From assembly GCF_036785885.1 (NCBI RefSeq), contig NC_092320.1, positions 17,547,557 through 17,611,556 on the forward strand: a DNA stretch of 64,000 nt. The letters run 5' to 3'. The translations under genes were made by a program, and so were the position numbers. The notes below the pieces were generated by a model that was given only the letters and a program-made list of their open reading frames with translations, did not search any database and was not told the DNA's origin. This document shows positions 1 to 11,830 of the stretch, piece after piece. The first letter of the stretch is position 1, and the number at the start of each line of letters is the position of its first letter. Source of the DNA: Coffea arabica. Taxonomy: Eukaryota; Streptophyta; Magnoliopsida; Gentianales; Rubiaceae.

Positions 1-4
1 GTCT

Positions 5-61
5 TCCAACGTTAAAATATCCTACGGCCAATAACAATTCTTGGATCAGAACCAACGGCCC
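5..61 (+). promoter_or_regulatory. cluster of MSA-like (mitosis-specific activator) motifs
   Basis: Three close relatives of the plant MSA consensus YCYAACGGYYA lie within 57 bases upstream of the kinesin gene: TCCAACGTTAA at 5-15, TCCTACGGCCA at 20-30 (10 of 11 positions) and ACCAACGGCCC at 51-61 (intact AACGG core). MSA elements bind R1R2R3-MYB factors and drive G2/M transcription, including that of mitotic kinesins. The clustering is seen directly. The regulatory role is inferred, and the transcription start is not known. Confidence 0.4.
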
Positions 62-451
62 AGATTCAAGACCCCACATATTTGAATTCAAATTTCGCAG
101 AAGTAACGTTACGATTCCGGAGCCTCGGGTTCGGTTCCGAACAACCTAAAATTTTCCACTTATTCCCAAACCTTGAAATAAGGAAGAATGTCTACTATTA
201 ATGCACTCCTAATCTAGAATTAATTCGCTGCTAACTATTTTCGTGGTATGATCTTTATTTTTGACCCTCTTCCATCTTTATTATATCTGTTAAAGATCTC
301 ATTGTTTTTGAAAAGATTCTGAGTAGTGGGTTCTTGAAGATTCTTGTATTGCAGCATCAAAAATTTTTCCTTTTAACATTTTTGAAGATTTTGGGTGCTA
401 AAAATCTGGTTTTCTTGAATTGTTAGGTAGTGGAGAAGATATAGGGCATAA
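62..451 (+). other. 5' leader/promoter of the kinesin gene
   Basis: AT-rich sequence with no open frame of note. It runs directly into the ATG at 452. The boundary between promoter and 5' UTR cannot be placed; no convincing TATA box was chosen. Confidence 0.4.
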
Positions 452-3400
452 ATGGAGGATCCAAGAAAAGGAGGGGGAGGGAGGCATGACTTAAATTTGG
501 CCTCAAGGAAAGCTGAAGAAGCAGGTTAATGTTCTTGGACTCTTTTATTTATTGTTCTTCTTAATGTTCATTACTTCTTGGTGCTTTTCTGGATTCCACT
601 TTTCCAGCCAGAGATTTTTTGTGAAAATTTTGGAGGTATTTGGGTTTCTCTTTGTCTAATAACATAAAAGTTCAATTCGTGAACTACCAGGGTATCATGG
701 TTAATGCAATTATATTTTGAAGGTTTCAGCAATAAGGGAAAAAAAACAATTCCAATAATCAAAATTTTGAATTATCTTGGAAAATGTAGGGAATTTTTTA
801 AAATTTTAATCAGGGCTTTCTTATGTTTGGAACCCAATTCAAGTGTTAGCTAAGAATTTATGTTATCTGGGGATTCTATTTTACGGGGTTCAGTTTACTG
901 AATTTCTTATCTGTTTTTACCAAGTAAGGCAAAAATTCAGAATTGGTGAATTTATTTAAAATCGTGTTGTTTAACTTGCAGCCCTGAGGAGATTTCAAGC
1001 TACACATTGGCTGGAATGTTTAATGGGGCCTCTCGGCATATCGAGCCAGCCTTCGGAAAAAGAGTTCATTGCATGCCTGAGAAATGGTCTGATACTCTGC
1101 AACTTAATTAACAAGATACAACCAGGTTCTGTTCCTAAGGTGAAACCCCTTATCTGGAAAATTAACATGACTAAACAATCATTTGATTTAGAGTTTTGTC
1201 GAATTTTAGACTATAGCTTTCTCTGTTTTATTATTGATTTTTGAACACATGCTTAGGTTGTGGAGAAGCATTCATCTTTGCACTCACTATTTTGGGATTC
1301 TCAGCCATTGCCTGCTTATCAGTATTTTGAGAATGTAAGGAATTTTTTGGTAGCTGTGGAAGAATTGCATCTCCCAGCATTTGAGGCATCAGTTTTTGAG
1401 AGGGTAAATTTAAACCGTATGTTAACATTTCTGAGTGCGGTTGGAAAATTATGTGAAAGGGTAGTAATGGCAATGCATTTATATAATGCATTTTCAGGAT
1501 AATATTGAGGAGGGATCATCGACTAAGGTTGTTGATTGCATTTTGGCACTTAAAGCGTACCAGGAGTGGAAGCAAATGAATGGAAGTGATGGGTTTAATA
1601 AGCCTCCTCGATCGCCTTTTATGATCCATTCATCATGTAGGCCTAACACTCGACCTCAAGGATCATCAAATTCTAATAGTTGCAGGCAATTGGACATGTC
1701 CACAAGCCATGATAAAAAGCCACCAGCAGCAAGTGAAAACCAGAAAGTTCAAGGTTCATTTAGTTCTTATTCCTTTTTTCATCATATGTGCCTGTACGTG
1801 GAATTTATGATGATAAAGAGTGCTGATTTTCATTATAGGCCATAGATGGTGCTTACAAGTTCACATTAAGTTTCTCACTATTTGATAGATTAGTAATTAC
1901 CTGAATGTGATCGATTTAATATTGATGGTTTCCATAAAGGGGAACACTGTGTAGAAATGGAGCATTCAGATGTTTGTTGTAATGGTAAGGTAGAGTTTTT
2001 TAACTTGAGATGGAAAATTATAATTATGTTATGTTCTTGTACTAAAGCCTTTGAACGATCAGTTTTGCACCTAGCTTGATGTTTTTAACCTACATGGGGT
2101 CTACTTTTTTTCTCCATAAATAGCCTTCCCTAAGCAGCTTCCTTGCCTACTTACATTGTTTGCATTTTAAGTAGAAAAAGGAGGAGCACCAGTTGCTTCT
2201 CTGGTATCATATTTCTTCTTGCAACTGATGTCTATGTTGCCTCTCTGGTATCATTGATTTTCTTGTTACTGATATCCATGTTGCCGTCTCCTTAATATGT
2301 TAGATTTAATCATCAAGGCTCTGGCTGATCACATGGTTGACACAAAGGAGAACATGGATAGTAACCTTGTTACTTCTTTCCATAAGGTAAACATGGCAAT
2401 TTTGGTCCTAAAAAGTGTATCATGCATTCATAACAATTTTACCTTCTAAATAATTCTCAAGCAGATCTCAATGTCATCTATTTCCATTATAGGATCCAGT
2501 CAAGCAATTTGGAGAAATTTTGTCTACTTGCTTGGAGGAACAACTGCATAAAAGGTTTCCTGAGGTCAGTTGATATTATTGTAACTCTACATTTTCTTGT
2601 GCAAAGAATCAAGTTCATCAACCTGTACTCCCTTAGCATGTGTCAGTTATAATGATATCCACAGACAATGGAATTTTTAGGAAGTTTATTTTTCTGGTTT
2701 ATCCTATGTTAAAAATGTAAACTATGTCTTGCTTTTTCCATTTCTGCAGTTTCAAGTTTAGGCATCTTGTTTAATTTTTGGGATGTGCCATGCCAATAAG
2801 GGTTTGGGTGCACTGGGGTAGGACTATTACATAACTCCTATCTTTTCGAGATGTTGGCCCCTGCAAATGATAGCTTGTAGAACAACGACATAAACTTGTA
2901 AGTAGTTTGATTGAGCATGAGTTTTGAGACATTTGCACCTATAAGAAAAAGTTCAGTTCTGATTTAGGGGGAAAAACATGATAGAGAATGATGTCTTGCA
3001 CAGGCTGAGGATTATAAAACATTCATCATCCATTCTTGTTGAACTGGTTTATAGTGCAACATATGAGACCTGTGCAGGTAAATCTTATTGAGGAATTTTT
3101 CCTGAAATGGATATTTCTTTATTATTGTTTTACGTACATAGGTCAATCTTATGGCTCCTAAAATTTCATAATATTCAGAGTCACCCTAGCAAATATAGTA
3201 AATGCATTGTTAAACATAAGTTGGTTATTTACATAAGCAGGCCAAGCAATGAAATTGCATTGATGCGATTGTGACTCGCAATAAATTCTCTCTTGTCCAT
3301 ACATATTCACTCAACATACCTTTCTGTCTTTTTTTTTAAAACTATCTTGTTGAAGATGATGGTACTGTTATCATATTACCATGTTATAGTTGTCATAAAA

Positions 3401-6400
3401 CTAACAATAGCGCTTTCTGTATATCATGTCCAGTTGAGAACAGAGATAGTCATTCATAATCAAGGAAGAAGCAGCTCAAAGAAAAGTAGAACATGTACAC
3501 CACTTGGGGATTTGTCCTCTCTTGTAAACCAGCAGGTACAGTAGCTGTACTACATGTATGCAATTTTCAGACAGTTTTGGAATCCTGGTACAATTTTAAG
3601 TTGGTTACCATCTATATATATTGGTATGGACATTGACAAAGATGCAAATATAAATCATATCCAGAGAAAGAAAGCAGTATGCAAGTTGTACATGATGGCA
3701 CACTAGGTTATTTGCACTTATGGTCATTACTGTAGCATTTGATAAAATATGTTTAGTGTCTAGCTTAGTGCATTTCAATGAAAACTTTTGTAATTGATAA
3801 TTGATCACAGGATAAGTCATATATTGATTAGATTGAGGTTTGTTTTCTTGTGTTTTGTATTCCAAATTCCTTAATGCCGAGAAGAGGGGGAATGTACATG
3901 ATTTAAATATGTCCTCCCTTATCAGGTGTGCAACATGGTTTGTTGCATTTTTATCATCTTATTGCGGAATGCAAACCGACTACCTACTTCTATGCTTCTC
4001 ATACTGATATCTAGATTATGGTACTTCTGGTCATTTGCATGACTAAAAGAAATTTTTTAAAGTTCTTCATCTTTTCAGATGAGTTTCTATTCACTCCATG
4101 TGACATTCTGGTATACAGTGCTGCAGAGCATGTTTGACAAAGGGTTTCTGCAATCACTGGAATCTGGTTGAAAAGCAAGAAAAGGAACTGATGGTATGCT
4201 TTCAGTGCACACATATTGCTTACCATGTGTTATCTGATTGTGTTTTGAGGTTAAATTTGAACTCATGCAAGCAGATGTTGTTGTTGATGTCCCTATAGGA
4301 TGGAATATATTAACTTGACGGTATCAATTTTCTGCTTGCAGAATCTCAAGATATTGCTATCAACTACAAAGAAAGAGTTTGAAGGCCTTCAAACTCAGTT
4401 AAACAGCGATCTGAAACAACTTGGTATGATGTTATTTTGTCTTGCCATGTTCTTTAAGGAGGGAGATCATTATGAAATGTATGATTAATCTGGATAGCTG
4501 TGAAATGAATGTGCCATAGTACTTTCTCATAATATTTCTTCCCAGTGAAAAATAGCTGCTATTTTTTGTATACATTTTCATTTGAGATTTAGTTCCACAT
4601 TGGATGTTGTGCATGTTGTGCTAAACAATCTTACATTACTTTTTATTCTCATATCCAGTTCAAATACATTACATTGAACCACAATGTGTCTATTTGCATG
4701 ATTTCAGGAGGCCAGCTCCTGGAGATGTCTGTTGCTGCTCAAAAATACCATAGGGTTGTGAAAGAGAATAGGAACCTGTATAACATGGTGGAAGATCTAA
4801 AAGGTAAACAAGTAATTGCATCTTCAATATTTTTCTTATTGGTTAATGCTTCGTCTTCTTTTCATATTTGGCACGTAAATAAAATGAGAAGACAAAATAT
4901 TCAAAACTTTTTGCTGACAAAGATTAATGTGGTCTGGTAAGGCAGCTGGAGAGAGAGAGAGAGAGAGAGGTGTTTTTTCTTTCTTTTTTTTTAATTAGAA
5001 ATGGCCAAGCTAGGACAATTAACTAAGAGGTAGTTTCTTATAAACATCGCACTTTCTTTCACTAAATTTTTTTTGTACATGGGAGAACAACGGTTATTCG
5101 TTCTTATGGTTGAAATATTTTGTAGGAAATATTCGAGTTTATTGCAGAATCAGGCCCCTCTTTAGAGCTGAAAAAAAGAGCGTCATAGACTTCATTGGAG
5201 AAGATGGTTCTTTAGTAGTTGTAGATCCATTGAAACCCCAAAAGGATGGTAGAAAAATTTTTCAGTTCAATCGTGTTTTTGGTCCAGCTGCTACTCAAGG
5301 TAATTAGAACTATCCTCTGTTGATGGTTGTAGTAGTCTATTGTGATGATTTTATGAAATAACCATACAGCACTGTTCATTTCCAGGTGAGGTATTTGCAG
5401 ATACTCGGCCACTCATTAGATCTGTGATGGATGGCTATAATGTTTGCATTTTTGCCTATGGTCAAACTGGATCTGGAAAAACACACACTATGGTAAGGCT
5501 TCGCATTGATTCTAAAAATTGTGCTTCTTTTAGGTTGAAAGACGGTCCATCTTCAATTTTTCTGCTTCAGAATTACTGAATTCATATGACTTGTCTTGTG
5601 AAGACATTCATCTACTGAAGGATCATCATGAAATCATCAAGTTTGATTCTTGAAATCTGGAAGCCTTTCTAACTAATGCTTCTCCGTGGACAGAGTGGCC
5701 CTTCTGGTGGAACAACAGAGGAACTTGGAATTAATTATTTAGCTCTCAATGATCTCTTCCAGTTATCGGCTAAAAGAAAAGACATCACGAAGTATGATAT
5801 GCATGTCCAAATGGTTGAGATATATAATGAACAAGTACGTGACCTGCTTGCAGAAGATTCATCAGTCACAAAATATCCTTCCCTGCTTTTTCTGACCTGC
5901 TGTCTTTTGAGACTATCTGTGTTATCTTTTAACTTCTCATTTGTTACATGTCCATACTTTGGAAAACTTAACTATGAATACATTAGAGATTCGAAGTTGT
6001 TTGGGTGACAATGACTTGGCTCTTCCAGATGCATCTAAGCATCATGTGACGTCCACTGCAGATGTAATTACCTTGATGAAATTTGGCGAAACAAACCGGG
6101 CTGTTGGTTCCACTGCCATCAACAATCGAAGTAGTCGTTCTCACAGGTAACATGAAATACTTTATTGAACTCATTATTGATTGCAGTGTTGATAGATGCC
6201 AATAGTTCTGTTGTGCTTATTGAGTCACTCTATGGTGCAGTGTGTTGACGATTCACGTGAATGGAGAAGATGTATCTGGAAGCAGACTTTACAGTTGCCT
6301 ACATTTGGTAGACCTTGCAGGTAGTGAGCGGGTTGATAAGTCAGAAGTAACTGGAGAATGCCTCAAAGAGGCACAACATATTAACAAATCTCTCTCAAGT

Positions 6401-8613
6401 TTGGGGGATGTTATCATGGCATTGGCACAGAAGAACTCTCATATCCCATATAGGAACAGCAAACTCACACTGCTCTTGCAGAATGCTTTGGGTAAATTCA
6501 TCTTTTACTTTGGTGCTTTTCTGTCATTTTTACCACTCAATTGTACAGAACTATCACAGTCAAATTTCAGTTTACACAAAAATCTGGGGATTGAAGCAAA
6601 CGTTATTGATTAACGACATGAAACTGAACCGTAGAGAAGCTGATTACTCTAGAATTGTGCAGGAGGGCATGCAAAAACGTTGATGTTTGCTCATGTGAGT
6701 CCAGAAGGAGATTCTTTTGGAGAAACAATTAGTACCTTGAAGTTTGCTCAGAGGGTCTCAACAGTGGAGCTTGGCGCAGCTTGTGCAAATAAGGAGAGCA
6801 GCGAGGTTTTAGAGCTTAAAGCACAGGTACACAATCTTCATATAATGTGTGACTAGATTGGTACTCGGAATATCAGTTCCTTAATAATAATTTTACCCTT
6901 TCTACTTTTATCTTGATGAATAATTGCTTTATTATCATGATATATATTTGCTCAAAACTGCAGATTGAGAGCCTAAAGAAGGCATTGGCCAAGAAGGAAA
7001 CATATACACCTCAAAGAAGTAAAACAAAGGAAGCAGTGAAAACACCATTGGCCGAAAGAACCCCTCCACGCCCCCGAAGATTAAGCATTGAGAATTGCAG
7101 CTCCATAAAATTGGAGAAAGAAAACTTGGATGATAGGAAGGGAACCAAAACCCCTTTTATGCAGGGACGATCACGAAGATTAAGTTTGGAAGGGCAGCGA
7201 TACGCCAAAAAAGATCCTGAGCAGATTACGTTTATAGATCCATTAAGCAAGCCGCCATTAGAGCACAACGGCGCAGATTTTCAAAATCCTACCCCGCTTC
7301 AAAATGGAGCCATCGTGAAGAAGCCTCTAGGAAATACAGGTATTGGTCGTTCAGTGCAGGATATTGACCGCCCAAGCGTTCACAAAAGTCCAACAAAGTC
7401 TCCTATTAGAAGTTCAATGGTGAAAAAGGATTTACAAATTGGTGGTTTGGTGAAAACAGTTACAAGCACAGATTTACAGGAACCTGCTCAGCTTCAAGAT
7501 ACAGAAGTTTTGAGAAAGCCTAAAGGACATGCGGGTAATGGCTGTTCAGTGATGGACGTTAACCGCCCGATTGTTCCAAAAACTCCAACAAAGTCTGCTT
7601 TTAGAAGTCCGATGGTGAGAACAGATACAGGTATTGGTTCTTCAGTGGCGGACATCAGCAGCCTAAATATTCCGAAAAGTCCAACAAAGTCCGGCTTGAG
7701 AAGTCCAATGGTGAGAACAGATACAGGTATTTGTTCTTCAGCGGCGGACATCAACAGCCTAAATATTCCAAAAAGTCCAACAAAGTCCGGTTTGAGAACT
7801 CCAATGGTGAAAACTAGCAATAGAACAAGGATTCCACAACTTCAACAACCAAAGACACCTCAGCCAGCAGCAGTAACATCCAGGAATGAAAGCCAGAAGG
7901 GAATAAAGAGTGAGCATAGTGTTCCTTCAGAACTCATTACACCTGGCTTGACCAACACTGCACATGGAAAGGGATCTCAAATAAGGAAATCTCTTCGGTC
8001 TATTGGAAAACTTATCAATGGATCTGAGAAAAGGTAGCTAGCTCTTTCCTAATTTTTAATCTCATTTTACTGCAACTTTCCTGTAAGCTGACGAATTTTT
8101 TTTCTTCAAATTATTCATTCTGAACGTTATAAGATGATTAAAGTTGTCATCATTGATATACAGCTTTAACCTTTCTCTTTTTTCCCTTATCTTGTCTTTT
8201 GGCATATGCACCTTGCTTAATTCCTCCCCGCAACTCCATGTGCACAATTGCAGGAATCAGCAGAAGTCTATAGAACCACTTGCAGTCTCACCTTTCAATG
8301 GCTCTACTAACACTTTTGAGGAAAAGTCACCAATTTCATCCAACTCAAGAGCACTAAGGAGACAGTCATTGACAGGAATTCCACCACCAGACAGATCAAG
8401 GAGATCTTCTCTTGGAGGAAATCCTTCTACAGACTCTTGTATGTAAAAAAAAAAAAAAACCAATTTTACTTGAAACAAAAGAACTGGTTTCTACTTGTCT
8501 TAGTGAACTGACATAAGAGGTCCCTTTTTTTGGTGGATGCAGATGAAAAAAGGAACTCCAAAACACCGCCTCCTGTCCGTGCTTCAACCAAATTGACAAA
8601 GCGGTGGCTTTAA
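452..8613 (+). CDS. kinesin-14 motor with N-terminal calponin-homology domain
   Basis: Microtubule motor of the plant KIN-14 class, presumed minus-end directed, with an actin-binding-type CH domain. My model has 19 exons: 452-524, 982-1139, 1257-1403, 1498-1753, 2304-2386, 2493-2564, 3434-3535, 4119-4193, 4342-4423, 4708-4803, 5126-5299, 5386-5492, 5694-5872, 5982-6146, 6241-6491, 6663-6826, 6964-8033, 8254-8438, 8543-8613. They give 3510 nt and 1169 residues. The CH domain is about residues 28-165. A coiled region and the kinesin-14 neck precede the motor (about 382-715), which has P-loop GQTGSGKT, switch [10 protein letters not shown], switch II DLAGSE and the [10 protein letters not shown] microtubule-binding segment. 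The C-terminal tail (about 729-1169) is basic, Ser/Pro-rich and repetitive. All catalytic motifs are intact. Exons 7 and 8 (between CH domain and coil) are the least certain. The exact KIN-14 subgroup letter is not assigned. Confidence 0.95.
4949..4970. repeat. (GA)n microsatellite in kinesin intron
   Basis: About ten uninterrupted GA units inside intron 10 of the kinesin gene, followed by a T-rich stretch. Simple repeat, no function inferred. Confidence 0.9.
5873..5981 (+). other. AT-AC U12-type intron in the kinesin motor domain
   Basis: This 109-nt intron begins with ATATCCTT, the exact U12-type AT-AC 5' splice consensus. It ends in AC, with an ACTTAAC branch-like motif (5966-5972) about 10 nt before the end. 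No GT-AG pair restores the frame here. Removing 5873-5981 joins SSVTK to LEIRSC in frame, which is the expected kinesin-14 sequence between the DLLAED segment and LPDAS. Splicing by the minor spliceosome is inferred from these signals. Confidence 0.85.
7300..7815 (+). repeat. S/T-P-T-K tandem repeats in the kinesin tail
   Basis: In-frame repeats in exon 17. The core (S/T)PTKS-x-x-R-(S/T)-x-MV occurs at about 7384, 7579, 7675 and 7771. Spacings are 195, 96 and 96 nt, so 65-residue then exact 32-residue periods. Each core is a full CDK consensus (S/T-P-x-K). The last two units are nearly identical in DNA, so this expansion is recent. Confidence 0.9.
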
Positions 8614-8889
8614 GATCATTCAGGGTAGGCATTGCTTTGGCTCGAAGCATCATACTAACAAGCAACATTTGAGTAGGGAAAATGTTTCGCCAGATTTTCA
8701 CTGACGATACTTGCTGCCATAGACTAGCAAATGTACTGACGACAATTTTTGTAGTACTGTACAGATTAGCCGACCTGGCAATAGTGGTAATGGAAGATGT
8801 GATACTATTTGGCAGTGCCTAATCGCTGGTGGTTTAGCAATGAACTGTTCATTCGTTCTTTCCAACTCTTCTTTTCTGTGAACTCTTAA

Positions 8890-9410
8890 ACACAGCTGGA
8901 TTAATAAACTTGATATTTCCTCGCAAGCTCTGATGTTCATACAGGCCTTACAGTTTCTACTAAAAACCCAATCACTTCTGCATTTTACCAATTAATCTTT
9001 GATTAAGTGTTCTCTTGAACCACTTCTAAATAGAATGACAAGTCCGGGCTTCTCCAAATCATGCTTTTCTTTCAAAATCTCCAGAGAAGCTGCTGCTGTT
9101 GATGGAGATAATTCCATCTTGGCTAAATTTAAATTGAGTTTGACGTTCTTCGTCAATGATGGATCAACTGTGAGCTCATCATGAATTCTTAAGCCAAATT
9201 GGCTTCAGGGAAACATAATCCACCTGCTAGTTTAAATGCTGAGTAGTAGTGATTTCTTTCATGTTGGAGCTTCAGGATGATTGCGAGTATTAACATCTGA
9301 AAACTGCTAGAAAGCTCATCAGCTGTATATTTTCTGTCATTACACAATCTTGATCTCAGATTTGACCATTTGGATGAAAAAAATGATGACTCGAATCCGT
9401 ATATCATTTG
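8890..9410 (-). pseudogene. GT61 glycosyltransferase remnant, middle part
   Basis: Read on the minus strand, this matches the middle of the intact GT61 gene at 37341-39441. A recognisable CFPEA is followed by GLRIHDEL-VDPS, then a shortened linker, then EKPGLVILFRSGSRE and a nucleotide-level match through the LVKMAEQIGF-VTVLRPD region down to about 8890. It is broken by a frameshift just after CFPEAN, by stop codons and by internal insertions and deletions. The upstream end fades near 9410. The remnant lies antisense to, and partly inside, the likely 3' UTR of the kinesin gene. No promoter or start exon is present. It complements the remnant at 11351-11830, but the two are in the wrong order for one gene. 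Confidence 0.8.
8903..8908 (+). terminator. candidate kinesin polyadenylation signal
   Basis: AATAAA about 290 nt after the kinesin stop codon. The position suits a plant 3' UTR, but plant poly(A) signals are loose and no transcript end is visible. Confidence 0.35.
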
Positions 9411-11350
9411 TTAAAGAGTTTTGTAACAAGATTGGTTGACTTTGCAGGAAAACTTCAGTCTAGTGTTTGACCAGTTCTTGAACGTAAAATCCCTTGAGAT
9501 CTACCCGCTGGAAGGTCTAATTTTCTACGTGGCTGGTGATAAATCATCAATTGCAGAAGATTATTAAATGGAAAGAAGAATGTTGACCTAAATCACAGGT
9601 GTCAGGGCAATTAAATTAATGATTTTGTGATCTAGGATGAACATTATTTGACAAAAGAAACAAGGACTTGACATATGTTGTGAGAATATAGATAAATAAA
9701 TGATGAAGCTACAAAATTGCATGTGGCTTATTCTTTAGAGAGAACAGATTCTCTTCAGATAACAGACACAATGCATGTGAAGAAAAATGGGAAAAAGATA
9801 AAGGCTGACGAGGTAACCGTCAAAAAAATACCCAAGAAAACTGAAATTTTTATTAACATGGAAACTTATTTGCAATAATATATACATTTTACTGATGCCA
9901 GAGGTTTATGGTTAATTTATCTCCGGACAGAAGCAGATCTTACTGGGGCAAGGACGGTCGCCGGAACGACAATCTCTGAAAAAATTCAGATCACGTCCAT
10001 CATTTTTAACGCCACGTATGTGACCTACAAAATTATGTTCTATATTTACTTTGTGTTTAAAATGAGTTACGCTCCAAAGAAATGAATGTACATCTTATTA
10101 TGAGATTGGACAAAATCGATAAAAAATAATTTTTCAATGTCATATATGAGACCTACAAAATTTTGTTCTCTATTTACTTTGTGTTTAAGATGAGTTACGC
10201 CCCAAAGAAATGAATGCACGTCTTGTGGGATTGGACAAAACCGTACAAAACCAACGAAAACGGTTGGCCTGCCGTTTGTGCCCCAAGTCCGATCTTATCA
10301 ACCTGTAAAGTAGAAAGGGTTCAAAATCCAACGTCCGAAGGCTTGTGCCTTGTCAAACTCAGTTATTTTTAGGTAACATTAATTAATGTTGGTAGTGATC
10401 TCCCATTCGGATGGAATTCTAAAGTTTGAAATCAGTTAACATCACTATCATGTATCATAGCATACTTCATTTTCAGTCTCAAAGCACAATCGGCCCACAA
10501 ATTGTCGTCACATGAAATTTTCTTTATGCGCCTTTTTATTAACTTCTTTAATGGCCTCAAAGTCAAGTTGGCATGAAATGTGGCCGCAAAAATTATGGGA
10601 CAAGCAGATATAGAAAAATCAAGACTTTGACATAATTGATCATGAACTGACTCAAATGGAAGGGATGGAGACAGCATTCTTCTGATGAAAAGGGAAAGCC
10701 TTTTCTCTTTGTGGGTTGCAAATTAGAGTCATTAAAGTAAGCTGAGCCTTAGAAATGGAATTTGCACAGCACAAAAAGTTTTCTTTACTTTCTGCACAGG
10801 TCCAAGATCAAAAGCAACAAGATATAATTGTCAAACCACAAGAAAAGTAGACCCACGTTTTATGCAAATCTGCCTGCTCAAAAAAAAAATGCCTTTTACA
10901 CGAACTGAACTGCAAAAGAATATGACTCACTTCTAAATCTTGAAGAAAAAAAGGGACAGACATCTGGATGCAAGTCAGAATAAGAAACTGAGAATGCAAA
11001 TGAGGCAAGAATGAATGTGAACCAAGCATCTCCTTGTGATCAGGAGGAGATAGATGCCTCCTTTGGTAACTGCCGATCTACAGTTATCCTCAAGATAACT
11101 TCCATGTTTGGTGCAGAAATTAAGCATTTCATCAATGCAAAGAGCTAACAAGAAATAGATGAGAGAATCTGCTTTTAGATATCTCTTATATACCAAAAAG
11201 AAGGTAACAATTTCCTACTTAATATACAAAATCGCATCGTCACCCACCTCATACAACATTTTTTTTTTTTTCAATTGTTACTATTTGCCACTTACCTGAT
11301 TTACAATGTTCAACAGAAAACCAAGTTCACGGTACAAGACCAAACAAAGG
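9411..11350. other. intergenic, no gene seen
   Basis: No coding region recognised on either strand apart from the flanking GT61 remnants. It contains the approximately 128-bp tandem duplication annotated separately. Short open frames here show no family resemblance. Confidence 0.6.
10010..10250. repeat. two-copy tandem duplication, about 128 bp
   Basis: The sequence starting GACCTACAAAATT at 10022 recurs at 10150, followed in both copies by TTTACTTTGTGTTTAA, GATGAGTTACGC or its variant, CCAAAGAAATGAATG and a GATTGGACAAAA block. The copies differ by several substitutions and small gaps. No coding capacity. Confidence 0.85.
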
Positions 11351-11830
11351 CTATTGAGACTGAATAGGGAAATGCCCTTTCTTCTTAGCAATGGTGTAGT
11401 AATATGCACGAAGTAGTCGTTTCTCAAATCTTCGCAGATTCAATCTTACATTTTGATTATCAAGATATACTTCTTTTGTGACTTCCCAACCCCTCTGGTT
11501 CACAGTATCAGGGTCTAGCAAAACTGGATCATTCTTTTCATAACTATCAGACAATGAACTCTCGCTCGGAAGAATCTTGTATGCAACATACTTTAAACCA
11601 AATTTAAATGATGATTCGCCAAAATAGGTGTCTGATGCCCAGTCTGTACCAAGAGGAATGATCTGGATAAAAACTGAGCCAGGCTTCATAAAGAGATAAT
11701 GAGTCAAGGCAGCACCGTGGACCCCAACCAAAACATCACTTGCATTGAGAACTCGATAAACAAATCTTCGGTGGTGGCTCAAGATTGTAGTGGTTGCTCC
11801 CTTTCCGTTTTCGCTTTGACTCGACAGCTA
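11351..11830 (-). pseudogene. GT61 glycosyltransferase remnant, C-terminal part
   Basis: A 144-codon open stretch closely resembling the C-terminus of the GT61 enzyme at 37341-39441: RVLNASDVLVGVHGAALTH, KPGSVFIQ, PLGTDWASDTYFGE, KILPSESSL and a terminal NLRRFEKRLLRAYYY. It begins abruptly near the RVLN motif; upstream sequence (above about 11830) has no GT61 similarity, and there is no signal-anchor exon. About one quarter of the protein is left, so a functional enzyme is unlikely despite the clean frame. An unusually distant upstream exon inside the NOT10 region cannot be excluded but was not seen. Confidence 0.8.

Noticed and set aside
2740-2860. Extra kinesin exon in the long intron between exons 6 and 7
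   Set aside because: The only acceptor-like site leads into an in-frame stop within four codons.
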